This document shows positions 1-6,700 of a stretch of DNA of 36,844 nucleotides, piece after piece (the stretch's first letter is position 1; every line of letters starts with the position of its first letter). This DNA is from Nitrospira sp. (GTDB lineage Bacteria; Nitrospirota; Nitrospiria; Nitrospirales; Nitrospiraceae). Both the position numbers and the translations under genes were made by a program. The notes below the pieces were generated by a model. It was not told the origin of the DNA. It was given only the letters and a program-made list of their open reading frames with translations, and did no database searches. The stretch covers positions 1 to 36,844 of the forward strand of contig JABMDL010000043.1 in NCBI GenBank assembly GCA_015903945.1, written 5' to 3'.

Positions 1-537
1 ATGCCGGCCCAGCTCTCCCCTGAGGTGACGTTGCGCCAGTTTCAGCGCGACCTCGGACTTGGACCGGATCGTATCCAGAACCGCCTCGGCCTGTGACAAG
101 TCCAAACGCCCGTTGAGAAAGGCTCGCTTCGTAAATTCTCCCGGCTGAGCTAAACGGGCGCCGGCACCCAGGCACGCTTGACACACCAGGCCCAACACCA
201 CACTCCCGCCATGGCATTGAATTTCTACGCTATCCTCTGACGTAAACGACCGAGGCCCCTTCATATATACAACGAGGCCTTCGTCAATAATCTCCCCCGC
301 TGACAGGGGCCCGTTGGAGCCGGAGTCGCCTGAGTCACATGACCGGTTGGGGAAATAGATATCGGCGAGATGAAGGGTATGGGAGGCTACTCCGTCCAAC
401 GGCTGATTCGAACGGAGACGCACAATCTGTCCCGCAATAGAAAGGGCGTGCCGACCGCTGAGCCGCACAATGCCGATGCCGCCTTCTCCGGCGGGAGTTG
501 CCACCGCACAAATCGTGTCTTCAATGGCTCCATCCAT
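1..537 (-). CDS. mnmE: tRNA modification GTPase MnmE (TrmE), N-terminal part, cut by window edge
   Basis: With MnmG, MnmE modifies the wobble uridine (cmnm5U) of certain tRNAs, using a folate one-carbon donor and GTP. About 179 residues are visible, starting with the family hallmark DTICAVATPAGEGGIGIVRL at residues 7-26, followed by SEDSVEIQCHGG near residue 85 and GEFTKRAFLNGRLDLSQAEA. These belong to the N-terminal folate-binding domain and the first helices. The G domain and the C-terminal catalytic Cys lie outside the window. ATG 537 gives a family-like N-terminus but has no good ribosome site. An in-frame GTG at 594, just after the yidC stop, would add 19 residues. It follows yidC, as in many bacteria, and no jag gene lies between them. 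Confidence 0.93.
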   Translation of the reverse strand, partial: MDGAIEDTICAVATPAGEGGIGIVRLSGRHALSIAGQIVRLRSNQPLDGVASHTLHLADIYFPNRSCDSGDSGSNGPLSAGEIIDEGLVVYMKGPRSFTSEDSVEIQCHGGSVVLGLVCQACLGAGARLAQPGEFTKRAFLNGRLDLSQAEAVLDTIRSKSEVALKLAQRHLRGELGRH

Positions 538-596
538 AGCGATGACACGCCGTGTTGCGGCGGCCGGCGCCAACCGACACGTCCGTGGGCGCACGT

Positions 597-2285
597 CTAC
601 GAACTTTTCTCAGCCTCTTCAGAAGCTGGCTGTGGCCGGCGATTGCGAAAGATGAGCCGGTCGGTGGCGAGTTGCTGCCCGATGCTCAACACGTTATTGG
701 TCAACCAATACAATACCAACCCGGCCGGAAAATTGATGAACAGGAAGGTCATCAAAGCCGGGAGCAGCAGCATGATTTTCGCCTGGGCTGGATCCATAGT
801 GGTGGGCTGGATCTTCTGCATGATCAGCATGCTGACCCCCATGATGATCGGCAGAATGTAGTATGGGTCCTGGACGGACAGATCGGTAATCCAGAGTCCC
901 AGCGGCGCCTGGCGCAAATCGATCGTCATGTACAGGATGTTGAACAGCGCCACGAATACGGGCATCTGCAACACCATCGGCAGGCAGCCCCCCACCGGAT
1001 TCACTTTATTATCCCGATAGACCTTGATGAGCTCCTTGTTCAGGCGTTCTCGATCGTCTTTGAACTTCTCCTGCAGCGCCAACACCTTCGGTTGAATTTC
1101 CTGCATCTGCTTCATCGACTTGTAGCTCTTGTACTGCAAGGGGATGAACAGCAGCTTGATCGCCACGGTCAAGAGAATGATCGTGACTCCGTAGTTGTGC
1201 GTATACTCGTTGATCGACCGGAGCACAGAAAATATCGGCTTGGCGACCGCCCTGACCGTGTCCCAGCTTCCAAACAGGAACCAGCCGAAATCGATCGTAT
1301 CTTCCAATCCAATCCCCAAGCTCTGAAGGGTGTCATACTCCTTCGGGCCGGCGAAGAGCTGGAAGGCGATCGGTGATCCAGCGGGATCAACCGGCATACG
1401 GACAGCCGCAGAGACCAGCTTCTCGCCTTCTTTTCTCGCCACCACACCCAAGGCCCCTTTGGGAATGATCACGGACATGAAATACTTGTCCTGCAAGCCG
1501 CCCCATTGGACGGCCCCCTTGCGCTCGACTTCGGAGTCCGGCACCTCCTTCTCAATCTTGTCATCGACACGGGAGGCGGGTCCGACCGAACCGATGAACC
1601 CTTCTCCCCATTCCACGATGCCAAAATTCGTCCCCGTTCCGACTCTCACCGATCCGGTAAGCCCGGTCGACTTCACGGCGACATCCACAATGTAGCTGTG
1701 CGCGTGGAAGGTCAGCTGCTTCTCGATCCGCACCCCTGCCGCCGGACTTTCGTAGACAAAGGTGACGTGACCAGTAGGCTGGGTATCATCCAGGGTCGTG
1801 AAACCCTTCTCGACACGATAGACCGCTTCACTGAGTTCCTTAGTCACATCTGCGTCATCGGTCATGACCGTCAACGGCCCGGAAAACTTTCCCCCTTGCC
1901 GGACAAGCTCAACCGCGGGACGTTCATCCGAACTCTCCCGATACCGCTTGAGCTCCCAATTCGTCAGGACCGCCCCACGAGACGAAAGCTTGGCATGGTA
2001 CAGAGCCGTATCCACCTCGATAATTTCAGCCGCTGATTTAGCCGAATCCCGAGACGACGTACGTTCATTGGATCCGCTGGCCGAGGAGTCGGGGGTGCCT
2101 GATGGAGTATTCTTGGAAGTCGCCGCCGATGGCGGAGGGACAACCGGCTGGCTGGTCGAAGCAGGTGCCGACTCCGTGGACGCTGGTTGCTCAGGAAGCA
2201 ACCCCAGTTCCTTGAGCAGGTACTCATACCCGAAGATAATCGTGAGCGAGAGGACCAGAAATATGATAACGCGCTTTTCCATCAT
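597..2285 (-). CDS. yidC: Membrane protein insertase YidC
   Basis: Inserts and folds inner-membrane proteins, alone or with SecYEG. The protein has 562 residues and the Gram-negative layout. There is a transmembrane segment at about residues 5-22, then a Ser/Pro/Thr-rich linker to about 85, a large periplasmic domain to about 345, and the five-helix Oxa1/YidC core at about 360-545. The core carries KSYKSMKQMQEIQPK, NPVGGCLPMVLQMPVF and FPAGLVLYWLTNN. The positive residue of the hydrophilic groove, Arg in E. coli, is Lys377 here (TVAIKLLFIPL), a substitution also common outside gammaproteobacteria. Start codons at 2285 and 2282 are both possible, and neither has a strong ribosome site. It lies 35 bases after yidD in the rpmH operon. 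Confidence 0.97.
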   Translation of the reverse strand: MMEKRVIIFLVLSLTIIFGYEYLLKELGLLPEQPASTESAPASTSQPVVPPPSAATSKNTPSGTPDSSASGSNERTSSRDSAKSAAEIIEVDTALYHAKLSSRGAVLTNWELKRYRESSDERPAVELVRQGGKFSGPLTVMTDDADVTKELSEAVYRVEKGFTTLDDTQPTGHVTFVYESPAAGVRIEKQLTFHAHSYIVDVAVKSTGLTGSVRVGTGTNFGIVEWGEGFIGSVGPASRVDDKIEKEVPDSEVERKGAVQWGGLQDKYFMSVIIPKGALGVVARKEGEKLVSAAVRMPVDPAGSPIAFQLFAGPKEYDTLQSLGIGLEDTIDFGWFLFGSWDTVRAVAKPIFSVLRSINEYTHNYGVTIILLTVAIKLLFIPLQYKSYKSMKQMQEIQPKVLALQEKFKDDRERLNKELIKVYRDNKVNPVGGCLPMVLQMPVFVALFNILYMTIDLRQAPLGLWITDLSVQDPYYILPIIMGVSMLIMQKIQPTTMDPAQAKIMLLLPALMTFLFINFPAGLVLYWLTNNVLSIGQQLATDRLIFRNRRPQPASEEAEKSS

Positions 2286-2320
2286 ACGAACGACATGCTT
2301 TCGTTAAGATCGATACCTGC

Positions 2321-2530
2321 TTACTTCACCGGGTCTTCTCCCCCTGGATGGAAGGGATGACACTTCAGAAGACGGACCATCGACAGGCCGAGTCCTTGCC
2401 ATGCCCCGTATCGTGAAATGGCATCCAGCGCGTACTGCGAACACGTCGGCTCAAATCGGCAGACACGCCCGAACATCGGGGAAATTATGAAACGGTATCC
2501 ATGAATGAGCCACAGACAGAGATGCCGCAT
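2321..2530 (-). CDS. yidD: Membrane protein insertion efficiency factor YidD
   Basis: A small membrane-associated protein thought to help YidC-dependent insertion. It has 69 residues, a normal family length. The core is canonical: CRFEPTCSQYALDAISRYG, then GLGLSMVRLLKCHPFHPGG with its conserved Cys residues and HPFHPGG end. The ATG lies one base after the rnpA stop, so translation is probably coupled to rnpA. The order rnpA-yidD-yidC is the classic one. Confidence 0.95.
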   Translation of the reverse strand: MRHLCLWLIHGYRFIISPMFGRVCRFEPTCSQYALDAISRYGAWQGLGLSMVRLLKCHPFHPGGEDPVK

Positions 2531-2531
2531 C

Positions 2532-2912
2532 TCAACCTGACCTGGGACGCAGAAGATGGCCGCGGTTCAACGAGGTCTCCCACACCTGTTTCAGTGTTGC
2601 GTGCGGTTGAGCCATCGCTTCTCGTTTTGGAAACACGAGAAGAGCCTGACCAGGAACCAAATCCCGGTGCACCTGCCGTACCAACTCGCGAAATACCCGC
2701 TTGGCGCGATTTCGCCGAACCGCATCACCGAACCGTTTACCCACTACGATCCCGACGCGGCTGGGCGCGTCATCCATCCTATAGGCCAACAGATTGAACA
2801 GTGCCGTTGACATCCGCCGCCCATGGCGTTTGACCGTTTCAATGTCCCGGCTGGTCCGTAAGAAGATGGTCGGCTTCTTTTGGAGCTTTGACATCACCGA
2901 AAAGACCGCCAT
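2532..2912 (-). CDS. rnpA: Ribonuclease P protein component
   Basis: Protein subunit of RNase P, which binds the catalytic RNA and the tRNA 5' leader. The ORF gives 126 residues. The family signature RNRAKRVFRELVR is at about residues 68-80, preceded by RVGIVVGKRFGDAV, with the basic FLRTSRDIETVKRHGRR segment near the N-terminus. ATG 2912 is used here. An ATG at 2894 would remove six residues, and the ribosome sites do not decide between them. It is followed directly by yidD and lies 123 bases after rpmH. Confidence 0.94.
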   Translation of the reverse strand: MAVFSVMSKLQKKPTIFLRTSRDIETVKRHGRRMSTALFNLLAYRMDDAPSRVGIVVGKRFGDAVRRNRAKRVFRELVRQVHRDLVPGQALLVFPKREAMAQPHATLKQVWETSLNRGHLLRPRSG

Positions 2913-3035
2913 CCTATAGCAGCCCTTCGTCCTTGGCCCCAGGAGCGAACGCTCATATCAGGTGGAAGCAATCCCAAGGCAGCGAAACGACACCGGAAGG
3001 CGCATTGAAAACGGTCGGAGTGTCGGCCTGATGGG

Positions 3036-3173
3036 TTAAACCGTCAACCGCGCACGCCCTTTGGCTCGCCGGCGGGCTAAGACCCGGCGCCCGTTCTTGG
3101 TGCTCATACGTTTTCGGAACCCGTGCTCGCGTTTCTTTTTTAAGTTCGACGGCTGTTGATACGTAAATGACAC
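3036..3173 (-). CDS. rpmH: 50S ribosomal protein L34
   Basis: A very small basic protein of the large ribosomal subunit, 45 residues, normal for the family. Residues read [16 protein letters not shown] and then [20 protein letters not shown], ending AKGRARLTV, which is diagnostic of L34. The start is GTG at 3173, chosen because a strong GGGAGG ribosome site lies seven bases upstream and because SFTYQ is the expected beginning. It is the first gene of the rpmH-rnpA-yidD-yidC-mnmE block, with a consensus promoter 46 bases upstream. Confidence 0.95.
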   Translation of the reverse strand: MSFTYQQPSNLKKKREHGFRKRMSTKNGRRVLARRRAKGRARLTV

Positions 3174-3218
3174 GGTATGCCTCCCACAAGAAATGATCCA
3201 ATCCCACCAGAACGGTGC

Positions 3219-3247
3219 ATTATAGGGGGGGTATGACAGCCTGTCAA
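3219..3247 (-). promoter_or_regulatory. Consensus sigma-70 promoter of the rpmH operon
   Basis: Read on the minus strand, TTGACA (3247-3242) and TATAAT (3224-3219) are separated by exactly 17 bases, a full match to the sigma-70 consensus. Transcription would start near 3212, giving a leader of about 40 bases before the rpmH GTG. This suits strong expression of a ribosomal protein gene. Confidence 0.85.
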
Positions 3248-3371
3248 TTTGCTGGCCTTCCTCAATCTTGATCGGGAGAGGTCATAAAGATCGGGCACAT
3301 TGGACTCTTCTCGTGTTTGAGGCACTTTTGCCCTTTCAACACTAGATCGCCACAGAGTTTCAGAATTCATA

Positions 3372-3401
3372 TTGGAATCACGAATCGTAAAGACTTAAAA
3401 T
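3372..3401 (+). promoter_or_regulatory. Candidate promoter of the envelope gene group
   Basis: TTGGAA (3372-3377) and TAAAAT (3396-3401) are separated by 18 bases, with four and five matches to the sigma-70 hexamers. A start near 3408 would give a leader of about 125 bases before ATG 3532. It was found by eye only. Confidence 0.35.
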
Positions 3402-3421
3402 GCTGAGTCCCTTTTGAATAG

Positions 3422-3444
3422 AATGCCGGATATTCTCTGGCATT
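3422..3444. repeat. Inverted repeat in the leader of the 3532 gene
   Basis: AATGCC (3422-3427) and GGCATT (3439-3444) are perfect complements separated by 11 bases. The repeat lies just downstream of the candidate promoter and could be an operator half-site pair or a small leader hairpin. No run of T follows, so it is not a typical terminator. Confidence 0.35.
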
Positions 3445-3531
3445 GAGTTTGCTTTTGTCCTTAAGTTTTCCCATCGTCGATGCGTAGTTCTTGATGCCGC
3501 GACCACAATGAATCGTTATGGAGGACTCACA

Positions 3532-4146
3532 ATGCACCTTAGACTGATCACTGTACCCTTATCTCTGGTCATCCTTTTGACGGTCGGATGTGCCAAACCG
3601 CCTTCAGAGCAAATCGAAGCGGCTGAGAAGGCCCTCAAAGAGGCGCAACAAAGTGGCGCAGCCACCTACAGCGCGGAAGAATACGCGAAGCTGGAAGGCA
3701 GCCTGACGGCCTTGAGAAAGGAAGTGAGCGAGCAGGATGGAAAGCTCGCGCTCTTTCGGGACTACGGGAAGGTCGAACAGCTTGCCTCCGCTGCTAAGAC
3801 TGAAGGTGAACGTGTCCGGACCGACGCGGTGAAGAAGAAAGACGAGGCCAAAGCAGCGGCATTGCAGGCTCAGCAAGTCGCCCAAGAAGCGGTGAACTCC
3901 ACCCTGGCGCTGGTCGGAAAGGCGCCGGTCGGCAAAGATCGGGCGGCGCTCGAGGCCATCAAGATGGATGTGGAAACGCTGAAGGCGTCACTCAATCAGA
4001 TTCAGACGTCGATCGACCGAGAGGATTATCCGGCCGCACAGAGTCAGGCTAAAGCGATTCACGAGAAGAGCCAGGCTGTATCCGCTGAAATTCAGGGCGC
4101 GCTAGCAAAGGTCGGAAAACGAAAGTCCTCTGCCTCCAAGAAGTAG
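3532..4146 (+). CDS. Coil-rich lipoprotein, DUF4398-like
   Basis: A predicted lipoprotein of 204 residues. A signal peptide with lipobox LTVGC puts the lipidated Cys at residue 20. The rest is almost all helix, rich in Ala, Glu, Lys and Gln (EAAEKALKEAQQSG, KKKDEAKAAALQAQQ), and resembles the DUF4398 type of small periplasmic lipoprotein. ATG 3532 is chosen because GGAGG stands seven bases before it and the signal peptide begins there; an ATG at 3508 lacks a ribosome site. It ends 18 bases before a second lipoprotein with an L,D-transpeptidase domain, so a periplasmic envelope role is inferred. The precise function is unknown. Confidence 0.85.
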   Translation: MHLRLITVPLSLVILLTVGCAKPPSEQIEAAEKALKEAQQSGAATYSAEEYAKLEGSLTALRKEVSEQDGKLALFRDYGKVEQLASAAKTEGERVRTDAVKKKDEAKAAALQAQQVAQEAVNSTLALVGKAPVGKDRAALEAIKMDVETLKASLNQIQTSIDREDYPAAQSQAKAIHEKSQAVSAEIQGALAKVGKRKSSASKK

Positions 4147-4164
4147 TTAAGGTAGAATGTCCGC

Positions 4165-5301
4165 GTGGCTACAAGACTCACGATTCGAACATGGATGGCT
4201 GGGGGCATCTGCATCCTGCTGGTGGCCGGATGTGTGCCCGCCGTACCGCCGGACCTGATTGCCGAGATTGAAGCTATTGATCAGGATTTAGTCGCATTAC
4301 GGGCGCCGGAAGCCGCGCCGGAGGACTATACCCGCTTTGCAAGACAGTGGGTGTCCCTCAAAGCCCGTGTCCAGACCGACGACGATCTGATCCGTTGGCC
4401 CTGGGAATCGAACGAGCTTGAAAACGAACTCCGGCAGCTCCATGGCGAGGGGTGGAGCACTGTTTCCAAGCTGAATCGTCGGCAGGCTGCCCAGCGGCAG
4501 CAAGCAGAGTCGGCGCTCGGCCGCCTGGAGGCACGGTTTCTTTCGATCACCTCACATGTTGACTCAATCGAGGGACGCATTGCGCTGGGAGGCAAACCTG
4601 TCCACACAGACTTGCTGCTCAAACAAGCTCGCTCCTTCTTCGACCAGAAAGACTACGCGAGAGCCATTCATACCGCCGAGCAGGCCAGCCACGCCCTTGC
4701 AGCCCAGACAGCGGCATTGACCCAAGAACTGGGTCGGTACGCCGACCATCAACAGATCACCTCATGGCAGGCCATCGCCAAACAGACGGTAAATTGGTCA
4801 CGAACACACCAGTCCACCGCAATTCTCGTCAGTAAGGCGGAGCGGGAACTGACCCTCTACAAGAACGGGCGCAAAGTGTTATCATACCCCGTGCGGTTGG
4901 GGTTTAACGGCATCAGGGCGAAGCGATTCCAAGGGGACGGAGCGACACCGGAAGGCCGGTACCGAATCACCGATCTGCGCGGCGCGGGGCAGACGCAGTT
5001 CTACCGCGCGCTCGTTTTGGATTACCCGAATGCAGAGGACCGCTGGCGATTTCGTTTGGCCCAAAAGTCTGGAACGATTACCCCGACCAGTCGCATTGGT
5101 GGCCAAATCGAAATTCACGGCAGAGAGAACGAGCTCATGGCCCAAACGCTGGGGTGCATCATGCTCGACAATGCCGACATGGCCGCCCTCTTCGCGCAGG
5201 TTTCCATCGGCACACCGGTCACAATCGTCGGGGCATTGACCAGAGAGAACGCCGTGGCGAAGGCCTTGGCACAATTGGGCGACCACAACGCAGACCTGTG
5301 A
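4165..5301 (+). CDS. Lipoprotein with C-terminal L,D-transpeptidase (YkuD-type) domain
   Basis: A protein of 378 residues. Lipobox LVAGC places the lipid-anchored Cys at residue 23. A helical region follows to about residue 210, then a YkuD-like domain at about 218-360 (STAILVSKAERELTLYKNG, GDGATPEGRYRI, IEIHGRENE, TLGCIMLDN). Family members cross-link peptidoglycan or attach and detach proteins through a catalytic Cys. His318 and Cys331 are present, but the usual S/T-H-G-C-I-R signature reads TLGCIM, so the His before Gly-Cys and the following Arg are replaced. This is closer to the YafK/DpaA style of site. The start is GTG 4165; ATG 4195 would shorten the signal peptide. A second transpeptidase follows seven bases downstream. 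Confidence 0.85.
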   Translation: MATRLTIRTWMAGGICILLVAGCVPAVPPDLIAEIEAIDQDLVALRAPEAAPEDYTRFARQWVSLKARVQTDDDLIRWPWESNELENELRQLHGEGWSTVSKLNRRQAAQRQQAESALGRLEARFLSITSHVDSIEGRIALGGKPVHTDLLLKQARSFFDQKDYARAIHTAEQASHALAAQTAALTQELGRYADHQQITSWQAIAKQTVNWSRTHQSTAILVSKAERELTLYKNGRKVLSYPVRLGFNGIRAKRFQGDGATPEGRYRITDLRGAGQTQFYRALVLDYPNAEDRWRFRLAQKSGTITPTSRIGGQIEIHGRENELMAQTLGCIMLDNADMAALFAQVSIGTPVTIVGALTRENAVAKALAQLGDHNADL

Positions 5302-5308
5302 TCTGACG

Positions 5309-5956
5309 ATGATGGCGAAAACTTCTGTTTCGTTCTTGACCCTGATTCTCGCCGGACTCCTGGTGACGACCGTTCCACAGAGCAGTCATACCGCGTTCCC
5401 GGTCTCCGACACATTCTCGTCTCCGACGCCAGACGAAGGACAGGACCGTCGCCTGCACAGCCTGCAGGCGAAATATCGATCCCTCGCCGCGCAACTGTCC
5501 AAGCTCAAGCCGCACCAGCCGTATATCCTCGTGGACACAGCCAGGAATCATCTGTATGTCAAACGACAGGACGAGATCGTCCTCGACGCTATTGCCTCGA
5601 CCGGAAGCGGAACGATTCTGGACAAGCCCGGCGAAGGTCATGACCAATGGGTCTTCGATACGCCGCGCGGTGAGTTTTTTGTGCAATCGAAACTGACCAA
5701 TCCGGCGTGGGTCAAGCCCGATTGGGCCTTTATCGAAGAAGGCTTAGAGGTTCCCAAGAACCCAACCGACCGTGTCGAGCAGGGCGTGCTGGGAGAATAT
5801 GCGCTGGGGTTCGGGAAAGGCTATTTTATCCACGGCACCCTGTACACGCGTATGCTTGGGAAAAATGTCACGCACGGCTGTATCCGGTTAAATGACGGCG
5901 ATCTCAAGAGCGTCTATCAGTTCGCCCGCGTCGGGACTCCAATTATTATCTTCTAA
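5309..5956 (+). CDS. L,D-transpeptidase (YkuD domain) with canonical active site
   Basis: A secreted protein of 215 residues. A signal peptide or anchor runs to about residue 29, then a short charged helix, then a YkuD domain from about residue 74 (YILVDTARNHLYVK) to the end. The active site is textbook: His175 in FIHGTLYT and THGCIRLND with His189 and Cys191. Enzymes of this family form 3-3 cross-links or anchor proteins to peptidoglycan in the periplasm. The start may be ATG 5309 or ATG 5312. It follows the 4165 gene after seven bases and is followed by a related but degenerate protein, suggesting one transcription unit. Confidence 0.92.
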   Translation: MMAKTSVSFLTLILAGLLVTTVPQSSHTAFPVSDTFSSPTPDEGQDRRLHSLQAKYRSLAAQLSKLKPHQPYILVDTARNHLYVKRQDEIVLDAIASTGSGTILDKPGEGHDQWVFDTPRGEFFVQSKLTNPAWVKPDWAFIEEGLEVPKNPTDRVEQGVLGEYALGFGKGYFIHGTLYTRMLGKNVTHGCIRLNDGDLKSVYQFARVGTPIIIF

Positions 5957-5981
5957 TTGCCAGAGGGCGCAGAACCCATTC

Positions 5982-6614
5982 ATGATCCTCTGCGCAGTTC
6001 TTGTCCTGCTTCTGGCTTCCAGTATCCCCGGTCAGGCGGGGGAGACCGACTCCTTTCCCGGCCTCGACCTCAACAACCCGGCTGCTATCCAGGAAGCGAC
6101 CCGTGTACTTGAAGAAGAAGTGAAGCTGGCATCCCGCCCGCAGACCTATCTGCTGCTCGATCTCGTCACACGCACGATTCACATCAAAGGCCGTGGGGTC
6201 GAGCTCCATCACATGGCGATCACCACATGGTCCGCCAGGGCTCTCCACGAGTTGAAGGGTAGCCACCGCTTGATTGGGCGCCCTCCGGTCCTGAGGCGAA
6301 AAATCGATCCGACTGCGTCGGTCGAGCAAGAACCGATCTCCCTTGCTGACATGCCGGTCGATTACACACTGTCGTTCACCCCGCCGCTGTCCGTCGACGT
6401 GATGCCGACCGCGGAAGAGAGCCCGTTTCGGTGGATCAGGGCAAGGGGACAAACCTGGTGGCGGGACCTCCAAGACTCGTGGTCCACGAACCGCCCGGCC
6501 ACGCAGAACCCTTACCTCCGTCTGGAGGTTTCCGCTGAGCAGGCGCAGTCCTTGGCTTGGTCACTGGTCGACGGCATGGCTTTAGTCATTCGCAGGCCCA
6601 CCGATAAGAGGTGA
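5982..6614 (+). CDS. Secreted protein resembling a degenerate L,D-transpeptidase
   Basis: A protein of 210 residues with a clear signal peptide (MILCAVLVLLLASSIPGQAG). Residues near 55-75 (YLLLDLVTRTIHIKGRGVEL) can be lined up with the beginning of the YkuD domain of the gene before it (YILVDTARNHLYVKRQ). No HG motif or S/T-H-G-C motif follows, and I see no Cys in the mature part, so transpeptidase activity is not expected. ATG 5982 is preferred because it starts the signal peptide; an ATG at 5892 would read through the end of the upstream gene. The function is unknown. It may be a regulatory or structural partner of the two neighbouring enzymes. Confidence 0.75.
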   Translation: MILCAVLVLLLASSIPGQAGETDSFPGLDLNNPAAIQEATRVLEEEVKLASRPQTYLLLDLVTRTIHIKGRGVELHHMAITTWSARALHELKGSHRLIGRPPVLRRKIDPTASVEQEPISLADMPVDYTLSFTPPLSVDVMPTAEESPFRWIRARGQTWWRDLQDSWSTNRPATQNPYLRLEVSAEQAQSLAWSLVDGMALVIRRPTDKR

Positions 6615-6632
6615 GAGCCCGCGAGACCATTG

Positions 6633-6661
6633 TTGCCTTTTAGCCACCTGACTCATAAGAT
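6633..6661 (+). promoter_or_regulatory. Candidate promoter before pgi
   Basis: TTGCCT (6633-6638) and TAAGAT (6656-6661) are separated by 17 bases, each with four of six consensus matches. A strong ribosome site (AGGGGGG) precedes ATG 6701. This would start the sugar-phosphate block. It was judged by eye only. Confidence 0.35.
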
Positions 6662-6700
6662 ACGGTCACGTTCCACGCCGACCCGTTAAGGGGGGACTCC

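Larger units (their letters stand above)
3174..3531. other. Divergent intergenic region between rpmH and a lipoprotein gene
   Basis: A stretch of 358 bases without a convincing gene. It holds the rpmH promoter (minus), a weaker candidate promoter for the plus-strand genes, and one inverted repeat. I looked for DnaA boxes (TTATNCACA type) because rpmH often neighbours oriC, and saw none. The short ORFs here lack ribosome sites and overlap the promoter. Confidence 0.6.

Noticed and set aside
400..415. tRNA-like GATTCGAAC sequence
   Set aside because: It is part of the mnmE coding frame and has no acceptor or anticodon stem around it; a similar GATTCGAAC at 4182 lies in a signal-peptide region.
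552..1376. Open frame of 274 codons on the plus strand
   Set aside because: Antisense to yidC; composition rich in Gln, His and Arg, as expected for a shadow frame.
3140..3370. Short minus-strand frame upstream of rpmH
   Set aside because: It overlaps the consensus promoter and rpmH itself, and no ribosome site precedes it.
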